Source of the DNA: a virus
DNA: 42,754 nt
IMG/VR virus record: IMGVR_UViG_3300027742_000016
Location: 1-42,754 of that record
Reading direction: 5' to 3' (one strand)
Part shown: positions 7,342-14,241 of the stretch, one piece after another
Position numbering within the stretch: the first letter of the stretch is position 1
Layout of the letters: each line of letters begins with the position of its first letter
Notes under the pieces: model-generated
What the model was told of the DNA's origin: nothing
The model's database searches: none
What the model saw: the letters and a program-made list of their open reading frames with translations, nothing else
Program-made: the position numbers and the translations under genes

Positions 7342-7472
7342 GAAAATTACTTATCGTAATTTCGGATGAAGCGGGGCAGCTACTTGACGATTACAAGCGG
7401 AAAGGGAAACATGGCAATCTGGACACGGCATTAAATTCGTTAATAATGAGCAATTTAAGAAAGGAAAAATAA
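7338..7472 (+). CDS. Small RHH-like protein (44 aa)
   Basis: The pattern LLIVISDEAGQLLDDYK then NLDTALNSLI is a minimal ribbon-helix-helix: a beta strand, helix A, helix B. ATGA-coupled to the gene upstream, with GGAGGTGAG just before the start. Probably a mini-repressor; no partner toxin is visible. Confidence 0.5.
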   Translation: MRKLLIVISDEAGQLLDDYKRKGKHGNLDTALNSLIMSNLRKEK

Positions 7473-7475
7473 AAG

Positions 7476-7586
7476 ATGGAAAAAGCAAAAGGAAAAACAT
7501 GGAAGGAAGAGGCGGAATTTTGGAGAGAACTATCTATTGTATTGACGGAGAAAATCAAGAGACTGGAAGAGGAGAAGAAAAAATGA
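7476..7586 (+). CDS. Hypothetical helical peptide (36 aa)
   Basis: A charged amphipathic helix (FWRELSIVLTEKIKRLEEEK). Starts 3 nt after the previous stop and overlaps the next start by ATGA. Support is mainly its place in the coupled operon. Confidence 0.4.
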   Translation: MEKAKGKTWKEEAEFWRELSIVLTEKIKRLEEEKKK

Positions 7587-7777
7587 AAAAAGGGCAGCCG
7601 GACAGACTACCCGCTAATATATTGAGCGGGAGAGTATATAAAGTAATTCAAGAGTGCAGCGAACTCTTGAAACGCTTGCAGCAAAAAGCAAGCAGAGAAG
7701 AGAGCTGGAGTATCGTATTGTTTGTAACGGGAGAAGCATTTGAACTGAAGAATGGGAGGCTGAGACGATGCAGGTAA
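7583..7777 (+). CDS. Hypothetical protein (64 aa)
   Basis: I chose the ATG at 7583, which overlaps the preceding TGA and follows GAGGAG; starting at 7499 would bury the neighbouring 36-aa ORF. The product is basic with a central helix. It overlaps the next gene by 10 nt. No family recognised. Confidence 0.5.
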   Translation: MKKGQPDRLPANILSGRVYKVIQECSELLKRLQQKASREESWSIVLFVTGEAFELKNGRLRRCR

Positions 7778-7926
7778 ACGCAAAAGGCAAGATAATAATA
7801 ACAGTCTCACATCCAGCGGCGTTTACAGTGGCGCGAATAATGGACGATTTGAAGGAAGAGATAACCAGATACGCATGGGAGGAAGGGATAGAAAAAGAGA
7901 TCGAAATCACAGAGGTGAACGGATAA
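7768..7926 (+). CDS. Hypothetical protein (52 aa)
   Basis: A beta strand (KGKIIITVSHP) followed by an acidic helix and a final strand. GGGAGG lies 7-12 nt before the ATG. It overlaps the next start by 1 nt (TAATG). Function unknown. Confidence 0.5.
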   Translation: MQVNAKGKIIITVSHPAAFTVARIMDDLKEEITRYAWEEGIEKEIEITEVNG

Positions 7927-8126
7927 TGAGTGAAGAGAAATACGAAAAACTGAAGCAGAGATTGTCACTAAGGGCAAAAGCAGTCAGAGAGCTTGAGCGG
8001 GAAGCGCAAGTGGTTGTTAATGCGTCTGTTCAAGGCGGATTCTTACATTCGTATTACAGCGGGCAAATATCTTGCTATGGATCTGAAGCTGCCTTTTTAG
8101 AGCGATTAATGGAGGAGGAAAAATAA
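7926..8126 (+). CDS. Hypothetical protein (66 aa)
   Basis: The start at 7926 overlaps the upstream stop and follows AGAGGTGA at 7910-7917, better than an alternative start at 7875. Helical N-terminal half, Gly/Tyr/Ser-rich centre (GGFLHSYYSGQISCYG). The N terminus MSEEK is shared with the next gene. No family recognised. Confidence 0.5.
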   Translation: MSEEKYEKLKQRLSLRAKAVRELEREAQVVVNASVQGGFLHSYYSGQISCYGSEAAFLERLMEEEK

Positions 8127-8127
8127 G

Positions 8128-8613
8128 ATGAGTGAAGAAAAACAAGATTGGAAAGAAGAAAGAATAAGATTATACGCCAAATATGCGAAAGAGGAAGCAA
8201 GAATAGTACAGGATATGGAAACTAATCCTAAGCTAAAAGAGATAAGAGAAGCGATCGCTGCATGGAACAAAACACTCAATGCAAGCGAAGAAGGATATAA
8301 AGAGAAGATAACGTGGTTACAAAACGAACAAGCAAGAATTAAAGAGGAATTTATAGAAAAGTGGGATATTACGGATAAGACCGTTACATGCGATGCCGGA
8401 TCTGCAACACTAAGAACGACCAAATCCTTACATGTAAGAAGCAAAGAAAAGCTTGTAAAATTCCTTATATCAATCGAGAAACTCCCAGACTTCATCAAGA
8501 GCTTTGAGACGGCGAAACTACGCAAAATAAAGGAAGCGGGACTATTGGATAACGAGATAGCAACCTGGGATGAGAAGCAGAGTATATCAATAAAACTTAC
8601 GGAGGAAGAATAA
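8128..8613 (+). CDS. Gam/Gp157-like candidate DNA-end or recombination protein (161 aa)
   Basis: The N-terminal ~75 residues are a charged coiled coil. A beta-rich segment follows (TVTCDAGSATLRTTKSLHV), then helices (FLISIEKLPDFIKSF). This architecture resembles Mu Gam-like or siphovirus Gp157-like proteins, which protect DNA ends or accompany recombination functions; the resemblance is weak and unverified. It is adjacent to the large acidic protein at 8615, with 1 nt between them, suggesting a joint role in DNA metabolism. Confidence 0.5.
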   Translation: MSEEKQDWKEERIRLYAKYAKEEARIVQDMETNPKLKEIREAIAAWNKTLNASEEGYKEKITWLQNEQARIKEEFIEKWDITDKTVTCDAGSATLRTTKSLHVRSKEKLVKFLISIEKLPDFIKSFETAKLRKIKEAGLLDNEIATWDEKQSISIKLTEEE

Positions 8614-8614
8614 G

Positions 8615-9610
8615 ATGTCAGACTTAGAGCTTACAGCAGAAGAAGAAGTCGAAATCGAAAAGGTATTCGGCGAACTTGAAGAATATGAAAACCTTCCCGA
8701 GGCAGAGACAGAAGAGAAAGAGGAGCAGAAAACCCTTGAAGGCAAAGAGGCAGATCCCGCACTCGTAAATCAGAGCGATGAAAAGACCGCAGAGAGATAC
8801 CAAGACATCTTAGTAGGCGTAGGTTTCAGGATATTTGACAACAAGGAGAAAGGAATAGCCTGCAAACTCAAGACAAAAGAAATGCTGATAGGGCGGACCT
8901 TCACAAAGCAGCAGCCGACTGGCAAGTTCTGGGCGAAGTGCTTAGAGGATTGCGATTATGGAAAGAAAAGCGAGTTTGTCGCAACGGATCGACTAAAAGA
9001 ACTTCAGGTAATAGCGTTATTCTACCGCATCCGAGACGGAGAACTTGAAATACCGGAAACAGAGATAACTGGAAAGATAGTCGGGAAAACCGAGAAGGCA
9101 ATACAGGTGCAATTTATGGAGTTCGAGCAGATAAGAACGGAATGGTGGGGACTTGGTGCATTGAAGAAGAACGATAAGGGAGACACATTCATACCGGCAG
9201 GCTTCTCGAAACAGACAGAGAAATACGAGGCAAAGATGCAAATACCGAGAGACATAATCCTTTCAGATTATGAAGAGGAACTGGAGAAAGCGCCACAACA
9301 GACAACGGCTAATGGACATCAGACAGAATCAGAAGAAGGATACATACCGGAGGATGTAGAAGCAGCACGACACGAAAAAGAGGAAACCAATCGTACGAAA
9401 GAAGTAGAAGAAGCGAAAGCAAAAGTTACCGAAGAAGTAAAGAACGGCGGCAAGCAAATACGCAGTGCGATTGAGGAAGGCTTAGCAATCGTAATAGACG
9501 TGTTTAGCGAACTAAAATTAACCGACTATGAAAAAGCCGATCTCGCAACGAGAATCGGACAAGGCATAAACATAGACGTCGGGAAGAACAGAAGAACGCC
9601 GAAGTATTGA
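8615..9610 (+). CDS. Acidic protein of unknown function, possible DNA-metabolism factor (331 aa)
   Basis: Largest gene of the small-gene region. Residues ~1-60 are very acidic and probably disordered. Residues ~62-215 form a folded core including TGKIVGKTEKAIQVQF, a beta pattern seen in phage DNA-metabolism proteins (GK-x-TEKA strand). A charged linker precedes a C-terminal helical segment. No polymerase, helicase or nuclease motif. The position after the Gam-like gene suggests a role in replication or recombination; this is inference. Confidence 0.55.
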   Translation: MSDLELTAEEEVEIEKVFGELEEYENLPEAETEEKEEQKTLEGKEADPALVNQSDEKTAERYQDILVGVGFRIFDNKEKGIACKLKTKEMLIGRTFTKQQPTGKFWAKCLEDCDYGKKSEFVATDRLKELQVIALFYRIRDGELEIPETEITGKIVGKTEKAIQVQFMEFEQIRTEWWGLGALKKNDKGDTFIPAGFSKQTEKYEAKMQIPRDIILSDYEEELEKAPQQTTANGHQTESEEGYIPEDVEAARHEKEETNRTKEVEEAKAKVTEEVKNGGKQIRSAIEEGLAIVIDVFSELKLTDYEKADLATRIGQGINIDVGKNRRTPKY

Positions 9611-9690
9611 TGAAAAGGAGATAATGAGTTCTTGTGTAGCGAGTGTAGAGAGGAATTACGAAACTGTAAGAAGAACATGAGGGAAGCGAA

Positions 9691-9861
9691 ATGATAAAAA
9701 TAAGATGTATGGGCTGGGTAGAAGGAAAGCCTTTTTTCGTAACGAAAATAGACTTCAAGAACGGTAAAGTATATGGAGAAGACGAGGAAGGAGAGTTTGA
9801 GTATGAGGAAGAAGATGTTGATATTTACATGGCAAATAGAGAAAAGGGAAGAAGAACATGA
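9691..9861 (+). CDS. Hypothetical acidic beta protein (56 aa)
   Basis: Strands IRCMGWV, KPFFVTKIDF and KVYGED followed by a run of acidic residues. ATGA overlap with the next gene. The stretch 9611-9690 before it has only a very short possible peptide (CSEC knuckle, about 9632-9694) that I do not call. Confidence 0.5.
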   Translation: MIKIRCMGWVEGKPFFVTKIDFKNGKVYGEDEEGEFEYEEEDVDIYMANREKGRRT

Positions 9862-9938
9862 GTGAAGAAGAGAGCGATAGTAAAGCAGTAAAGAAGGTAT
9901 TAGAGGGAATAATCTGTGATGTGTATGTGGGGGATTAA
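9858..9938 (+). CDS. Hypothetical peptide (26 aa)
   Basis: A very short acidic peptide ATGA-coupled to the gene upstream. Weak support; it may only keep ribosomes moving to the next gene. Confidence 0.3.
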   Translation: MSEEESDSKAVKKVLEGIICDVYVGD

Positions 9939-9957
9939 AGAAGTCCGAGGGGGACAA

Positions 9958-10086
9958 ATGACAAAGATAGAATGGCATAGAACTATATGCGAAGTATGTT
10001 ACAAACAGAAGAAGTGTATTCTGCTGGGGGGTGTTGCATGGATATGCTGGCATTGTTTACGAAAGGTTGAGGAGGACAAACGATGA
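9958..10086 (+). CDS. Zinc-ribbon protein (42 aa)
   Basis: CEVCYKQKKC and CWHC give two Cys pairs 17 residues apart, with a hydrophobic hairpin between. GAGGGGG precedes the start and the stop overlaps the next start (ATGA). One of the cluster of zinc miniproteins in 9958-10855. Confidence 0.55.
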   Translation: MTKIEWHRTICEVCYKQKKCILLGGVAWICWHCLRKVEEDKR

Positions 10087-10211
10087 GCGAATTTAAATAC
10101 AGAAACGTAAGGACAAAAACAGAATATATGAATCTCGGTCGCGCCCTGGACGAAGCCGACGACCAAAATGATGTGGAAGTGATAAGAAAGGGTGGAGAAG
10201 AAGATGAGTAA
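10083..10211 (+). CDS. Hypothetical acidic peptide (42 aa)
   Basis: Mostly helical and polar with no motif. Coupled to both neighbours by overlap; the next ATG at 10204 is inside it. Confidence 0.4.
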   Translation: MSEFKYRNVRTKTEYMNLGRALDEADDQNDVEVIRKGGEEDE

Positions 10212-10380
10212 AGAAATATGCGAAATATGTGGAAAGGCGATAGATACAGAGAAAGAGGCATATGTACCACGGCGAGTAGTAGATAGATATGGTCAGCTAT
10301 TAGAACCAGTCGAATACTATTGCGAAAATTGTTACGACTTTGAGAAGGGGGAAATAAAACTACCCAAAGAGAAGCACTAA
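10204..10380 (+). CDS. Zinc-ribbon protein (58 aa)
   Basis: CEICGKAID ... YYCENCYDF is a textbook zinc ribbon with two CxxC knuckles 30 residues apart and beta strands between (YVPRRVVDRYGQLLEPVEYY). The ATG at 10204 is chosen over GTG 10192 because GGTGGAG lies just upstream. Function unknown; it may bind DNA or a host transcription subunit. Confidence 0.65.
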   Translation: MSKEICEICGKAIDTEKEAYVPRRVVDRYGQLLEPVEYYCENCYDFEKGEIKLPKEKH

Positions 10381-10386
10381 GAAAGC

Positions 10387-10530
10387 ATGGAAGCGAAAAA
10401 CGATAAAATGACCGGGATAGATTTCTGGATTCAAGAAGGACGGTCTGGATTTGCATTTGTATTGATAAGGGAGAAGAGGAGACGAGAAGCGGAAGAATAT
10501 GAACGCAAGCGGAGAAATCAAAAGAAATGA
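10387..10530 (+). CDS. Hypothetical basic helical protein (47 aa)
   Basis: The N-terminal half is mildly hydrophobic; the C-terminal half is a strongly basic helix (KRRREAEEYERKRRNQKK) that could bind nucleic acid. ATGA overlap with the next gene. Confidence 0.45.
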   Translation: MEAKNDKMTGIDFWIQEGRSGFAFVLIREKRRREAEEYERKRRNQKK

Positions 10531-10628
10531 TAGAACCAGCGCTCTTTCTTTTCTGTCTCGGTTCGGTGATCTTCGCGTTCTGGACTGCGGGAGTGTGTTG
10601 GCTAGCTAAACTGTGGAAGAGAAGATGA
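10527..10628 (+). CDS. Single-span membrane peptide (33 aa)
   Basis: Residues 4-29 are a continuous hydrophobic span and the C terminus is KLWKRR, so the expected topology is C-terminus inside. Overlaps the following zinc gene by ATGA. A holin-like or membrane-perturbing role is possible but unproven. Confidence 0.5.
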   Translation: MIEPALFLFCLGSVIFAFWTAGVCWLAKLWKRR

Positions 10629-10855
10629 AATCATGTGAAACGTGCGTAAAGAGGAAAGAATGCGAGATATGCACTAAGTATAACGGCGAAACGTTGCCGG
10701 TTACACTCGCAAGAACATGCAATGAATATGAAACGACAGCAGAAGATGCAGACGTTATCTGTGCATTCTGCGGAAAGCCAAGGTCATCATGTACATGCAG
10801 ACTCTCTTCTACTTCTGACTTGAAATTTTATTTGTACGAAGAAGATTGGGGTTAG
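10625..10855 (+). CDS. Double zinc-knuckle protein (76 aa)
   Basis: CETCVKRKECEIC at the N terminus and CAFCGKPRSSCTC near residue 47 give two Cys clusters, enough for two zinc sites. The ATG at 10625 overlaps the upstream TGA and is preferred over GTG 10613. Function unknown. Confidence 0.55.
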   Translation: MKSCETCVKRKECEICTKYNGETLPVTLARTCNEYETTAEDADVICAFCGKPRSSCTCRLSSTSDLKFYLYEEDWG

Positions 10856-10861
10856 TAGAAG

Positions 10862-11860
10862 ATGACCATTAAAAAAGAGTTCAATCGCAGAATAAAGACG
10901 CTCAAATTAACTGAAGAAGAGAAAGAGGAACTATACGCTAAATTTACCGAAAGCTTAGAAAATGGGTTTCTATGTGCGTACTGCGGTGATAAAATGAGTT
11001 TGAAATGGGGCACAAAGTTGAGCTTTTCAATAGATCATACAATCCCCCGCAAATCCGGTGGTAAAGATTCCATAGAAAATCTCGAATTTATTTGTGCTCA
11101 GTGCAATGAAATGAAATCTAATAAATCACCGGACTGGTTTTTTCGTAACGTCAAAAGATTAAAAGAACGGAAATTACATCAAGAACAATTCAAGGCGCAG
11201 AGATCTTCTAAGGACGATAGAGAACGAGAAGCATTTAAGCAGATATTTCAGATGAGGGGGGCGTTAATGCAAAAAGAAGAAACATATCCAATCCCAAAAG
11301 GGATAATAGAAAAAGCCGAGAAGAATCTAAAGGCAGGGAACACAGGAGCTGCACTGAAGCAGATTATAGAGATAGTAAACTTGGTGAAGAACAATCATTC
11401 AAAAATATGCTATCAAAAATCTAAAGTGTATTGTTGGGAAACCCCGCAGGATTTCTTTGACGAACTAAATAAAGAATTCGGCTTTACTCTTGATGTTTGT
11501 GCTAATGAAGAAAATCACAAATGCAATATGTACTTTACCGAAGAAGAAGATGGATTAAGTAAAGATTGGGGTAAAAATGTTTGTTGGATGAATCCACCTT
11601 ATGGATCTAAGATATCTAAATGGGTTAAGAAGGCATTTGAAGAAAGTGAAAAAGAGGCGACTATCGTTTGTCTATTGCCGGCAAGGACAGATACAAGATG
11701 GTGGTGGAACTATTGCATGAAAGGCGAAATACGATTTATTAAAGGAAGATTGAAATTTAAAGGTAAGAATTTAAAAGGTGAACTTGTAAACTATCCTGCC
11801 ACATTTCCCTCGGTTGTCGTAATATTTAAAAACAAATGGACAAAAGAGAAACAGCATTAG
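10862..11860 (+). CDS. HNH nuclease fused to Dam-type DNA adenine methyltransferase (332 aa)
   Basis: Residues ~36-92 are an HNH domain: CAYC (Cys38, Cys41), SIDHTIPRKSGG (Asp58-His59), IENLEF and CAQCN (Cys78, Cys81). A helical linker spans ~95-185. Residues ~188-326 are a phage-type DNA N6-adenine methyltransferase: WETPQDFFDELNKEFGFTLD, then WMNPPYGSKISKWVKKA with the catalytic NPPY (244-247), and a closing substrate strand. Both active sites look complete. The fused layout could pair cleavage and protection in one polypeptide, or target a nuclease to modified DNA; neither is shown. A separate start for the methylase part is not evident. Confidence 0.85.
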   Translation: MTIKKEFNRRIKTLKLTEEEKEELYAKFTESLENGFLCAYCGDKMSLKWGTKLSFSIDHTIPRKSGGKDSIENLEFICAQCNEMKSNKSPDWFFRNVKRLKERKLHQEQFKAQRSSKDDREREAFKQIFQMRGALMQKEETYPIPKGIIEKAEKNLKAGNTGAALKQIIEIVNLVKNNHSKICYQKSKVYCWETPQDFFDELNKEFGFTLDVCANEENHKCNMYFTEEEDGLSKDWGKNVCWMNPPYGSKISKWVKKAFEESEKEATIVCLLPARTDTRWWWNYCMKGEIRFIKGRLKFKGKNLKGELVNYPATFPSVVVIFKNKWTKEKQH

Positions 11861-12003
11861 AAATCATAGAAACGGAATACGCTAAATACGGCAAAGAAAC
11901 AAGGGAAAGCATGAGAGCTTATGTAGAGAACAATATAAGCGCGGAAATGAGACGTGAGGCGGCGCAGAAAGGATTTAGGATATATGAGAGGAGAAACAAA
12001 TGA
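11836..12003 (+). CDS. Hypothetical helical protein (55 aa)
   Basis: Charged, fully helical prediction (ETALEIIETEYAKYGKETRE). Overlaps the methylase gene by 25 nt and the next gene by ATGA. No family recognised. Confidence 0.45.
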   Translation: MDKRETALEIIETEYAKYGKETRESMRAYVENNISAEMRREAAQKGFRIYERRNK

Positions 12004-12389
12004 AAAAAATAATAATATCGCTTTTAATATCGATACTGTTAATATCCACATGTAGTGCCGAAAGCGAAATAGAGAACTTTCTTAAAGAGGATAATACAGA
12101 TGCATACACATATACTTATCCTTCATTCACGTGCATAAACTTCAGCAAGATGCTCATTTCAAATTTACAAGATGCCGGATTCGATGCCCGGAAGTTTGGG
12201 GTACGCTCTCCAAAAAAGAAAGGACACATAATGGTATTTGTGTATTCCGATTCTGGAAATGTATTGATCGAACCGCAGACAGATCAGATATGGCGTACTG
12301 GAGATGACGCAGATGGATACATTTACGACTTGCTGGGTTACAATCCGACAATCATACAGGTATCAAATGCGGATGGCATGTTTACATGA
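12000..12389 (+). CDS. Secreted Cys-His-Glu (transglutaminase/papain-fold-like) protein (129 aa)
   Basis: A classical signal peptide (MKKIIISLLISILLISTCSA) with cleavage expected after Ala20. The mature domain has Cys45 at the start of a helix (FTCINFSKMLISNL), His76 on a strand (KGHIMVFVY) and Glu91 on the next (VLIEPQTD), the order of a papain/transglutaminase-like triad. It probably acts outside the membrane, perhaps on cell-surface protein; the enzymatic claim is inference. The final codons are also duplicated downstream at about 12582-12607. Confidence 0.6.
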   Translation: MKKIIISLLISILLISTCSAESEIENFLKEDNTDAYTYTYPSFTCINFSKMLISNLQDAGFDARKFGVRSPKKKGHIMVFVYSDSGNVLIEPQTDQIWRTGDDADGYIYDLLGYNPTIIQVSNADGMFT

Positions 12390-12490
12390 ATGAACTCGAA
12401 CAAGCAGCTTTTTCGGTATTCTAAGAAACCACAGAGGATATTATGCGCCGAATGCCTGTTAAAAAAGATACAGAGACAGATGCCGAAACA
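12386..12490 (+). pseudogene. Truncated copy of the zinc-ribbon gene at 12605
   Basis: It begins with ATGAATGAACTCGAA, which matches ATGACTGACCTCGAA at 12605, and its later part (AGAAACCACAGAGGATATTA...) matches the 3' half of that gene. About 100 nt including the first CxxC knuckle are missing and the frame is broken (stop at 12422). The sequence just upstream (AAATGCGGATGGCATGTTTAC) is duplicated too, so this is the remnant of a tandem duplication. Confidence 0.75.
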
Positions 12491-12494
12491 GTCC

Positions 12495-12585
12495 TTCTTA
12501 TATCATTCTATTATTTGATAATAGCAAGATATAGTAATAGCTCAGTGTAATATTCTTATATCCTTCTATTATTTGATAATAGCAA
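12495..12585 (+). repeat. Pair of 33-bp direct repeats, each containing a 7-bp hairpin
   Basis: Copies at 12495-12527 and 12553-12585 differ at one base. Each contains CTATTATTTGATAATAG (12508-12524 and 12566-12582), a perfect 7-bp inverted repeat with a TTG loop. They lie directly upstream of the intact zinc-ribbon gene at 12605 and could be operators or RNA hairpins. Confidence 0.85.
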
Positions 12586-12604
12586 ATGTGGATGGCACGT
12601 TCAG

Positions 12605-12802
12605 ATGACTGACCTCGAAGAAATCGTAAGCATAATGTACGATCGCATAACACAAAGAGAGTATATTCTAAACGACCAGAGGACATGTAACTACTGCGGC
12701 GAGAGCAAGATGCTTTTTATTTACTCGAAGAAGCCACCGAGAATACTGTGCGCTGAATGCATCATAAGAGAAATCAGGAGGAAGACGCCGAAAGCTTTAT
12801 AA
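12605..12802 (+). CDS. Zinc-ribbon protein (65 aa), intact copy
   Basis: CNYCGES and CAECIIREIR are 21 residues apart around a basic beta stretch (KMLFIYSKKPPRIL). It is the complete version of the decayed copy at 12386. Probably an adaptor or DNA-binding protein; function unknown. Confidence 0.6.
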   Translation: MTDLEEIVSIMYDRITQREYILNDQRTCNYCGESKMLFIYSKKPPRILCAECIIREIRRKTPKAL

Positions 12803-12822
12803 GTACAGAGAGAAGAAATAAA

Positions 12823-12960
12823 ATGATGAAAAAAATATGTCCTGACTATGGAAAACCAACAAAAGGCAGAAACGAATTAGGGCTATGCAGAGTTTGTGCT
12901 TTAAAACGTTTTTATCTATCTCAAAACCCCATACTAAATTCACAGAAGGCGATCCAGTAA
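12823..12960 (+). CDS. Zinc-finger-like protein (45 aa)
   Basis: CPDYGKPTKGRN ... CRVCALKRF: the first knuckle has Tyr where the second Cys is expected (C-P-D-Y), so the site looks degenerate. The ATG at 12823 follows AGAGAGAAG and is preferred to an upstream start within the previous gene. The next 160 nt (12961-13120) have no convincing gene but include AT-rich sequence that may be the promoter of 13121. Confidence 0.45.
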   Translation: MMKKICPDYGKPTKGRNELGLCRVCALKRFYLSQNPILNSQKAIQ

Positions 12961-13120
12961 GAGAAGACGGCGTAAAATGGAGCGAACTAAAAAGTAGTAA
13001 AGTAGTTTAGTGGTAAGCATAACAAACAAATAGAAAATATTAAATATTAATAACATTTAAGAAAAATGAAAGGCGGAGAAACGAGAAAGCCGCATTTGTT
13101 ATTAAAACGGTAAAAGAAAA

Positions 13121-13819
13121 ATGGACTTCCCAGACTTGAATAGCATCCAGGATAAGCATTATATTGAACAGATATACATAGTTGCGATAACATATCCGCA
13201 CTTCTCACAAAAATATCGCCAGTCTGTCACATGCTTAGCAGGACTCACAGAAGAGAATGAATGGCGACGGATATATCCCGTATCTGCAAAGTGGATCACA
13301 GAAGCGGGAATAAAGAAGGGAGACGAAATAGAATACCGTATCAGAAACGAGCAGCCGGAGCATCGTTACGAAAGCAGGAAGATATATCCAGAAACACTCA
13401 AACTCACTGGAGAACATAAAAGCATAAAGAACATGAATTTCAAGACAAATTCGCTTTCCTATGCAACAGAACAGGGTATGTCATTAGTGGTTATCGAACC
13501 CACAATCATAGCGGTTAGTATGAATAAACGTGGGATACCAAAAAATATACGTTCAAAGCATGATTTCTTTTCCATGAAACTGCCTTTATATTACCCCAAA
13601 TACAAATTCGGAGACAGAAACGACATGTTACAGATACATAATTGTTCGTGCGAGGATATGGAATACGTGCGGAAATGTGATAGATTGCAAGAGCAAGGAT
13701 ATGATGCGATATATAAAGAATTGCTTTTACCATTCAAGGATTCTGGTGTTCTATTTGTCATGGGCACGCATTATGTCTTTAATACATGGCTAATTATATC
13801 AATAATTAATTCAACATAA
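13121..13819 (+). CDS. Conserved protein of unknown function, YPxxSxKY family (232 aa)
   Basis: The N-terminal part (AITYPHFSQKYRQSVTCLAG, then EWRRIYPV) and the ES-KIYPE motif near residue 86 resemble a widespread family of uncharacterised proteins seen in viruses and near DNA-modification genes. The C-terminal part has HNCSCEDMEYVRK and a closing VLFVMGTHYVFNTWLI strand. I do not know the activity. It is the last gene before the terminase pair and has its own AT-rich upstream region. Confidence 0.6.
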   Translation: MDFPDLNSIQDKHYIEQIYIVAITYPHFSQKYRQSVTCLAGLTEENEWRRIYPVSAKWITEAGIKKGDEIEYRIRNEQPEHRYESRKIYPETLKLTGEHKSIKNMNFKTNSLSYATEQGMSLVVIEPTIIAVSMNKRGIPKNIRSKHDFFSMKLPLYYPKYKFGDRNDMLQIHNCSCEDMEYVRKCDRLQEQGYDAIYKELLLPFKDSGVLFVMGTHYVFNTWLIISIINST

Positions 13820-13830
13820 TTCGACACAAA

Positions 13831-14241
13831 ATGGTACAAAAGAAGCGAAAACGGGGACAACCGGAAAAGGCATCGGTGAAGAAGATAGTGAGTGCCATAA
13901 AGGGCACGGGGGGGCTCAAGACTGCCATCGCTGCTAAGCTCGGCGTACATCGTGAGACTGTACTCAATTATGAAAAGAAATACGAAAGAGTAAGACAAGC
14001 GATAGAGGAAGAAAAAGATAAGATACTTGATAAGGCGGAAAGTAATCTCTTTACGAGAATCCAGGAGGGCGATGAAGACACAAGTAAATGGTTCTTAGCG
14101 CGAAAAGGGAAAAATAGGGGATATTCTGAGAAGATAGATACAGAGCAGAAGATAGAACATAAGGGTGAGATAAAACTATCTAATATTAAAGACACAATTA
14201 ATAAATACAAACATGCACTTGACGAAATCGAAGAAGACTAA
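13831..14241 (+). CDS. terS: Terminase small subunit (136 aa)
   Basis: HTH near residues 25-50 (GGLKTAIAAKLGVHRETVLN), then a coiled-coil oligomerisation helix and the common TerS tail pattern (GDEDTSKWFLARKGKNRGYSEK). It should recognise the packaging site and hand DNA to the large subunit, whose gene overlaps it by 29 nt. A short basic N terminus fits DNA binding. Confidence 0.8.
   Translation: MVQKKRKRGQPEKASVKKIVSAIKGTGGLKTAIAAKLGVHRETVLNYEKKYERVRQAIEEEKDKILDKAESNLFTRIQEGDEDTSKWFLARKGKNRGYSEKIDTEQKIEHKGEIKLSNIKDTINKYKHALDEIEED

Noticed and set aside
8106-8525. Long minus-strand open frame over the Gam-like gene
   Set aside because: It mirrors the codon pattern of the plus-strand gene, is Ser/Leu-rich, and has no start signal; the same applies to other antisense frames such as 9526-10053, 32031-32867 and 37888-38469.
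9624-9690. Tiny ORFs between 9610 and 9691
   Set aside because: Only 18-20 codons, with competing frames and no clear start; not enough to call a gene.
12495-12585. CRISPR array
   Set aside because: Only two repeat copies, AT-rich, with a spacer of 25 nt, and no cas genes.
13000-13030. Possible tRNA on the plus strand (TAGTTTAGTGGTAAGCAT)
   Set aside because: Only a D-loop-like stretch; the D-stem does not pair and no anticodon arm, T-arm or acceptor stem follows.
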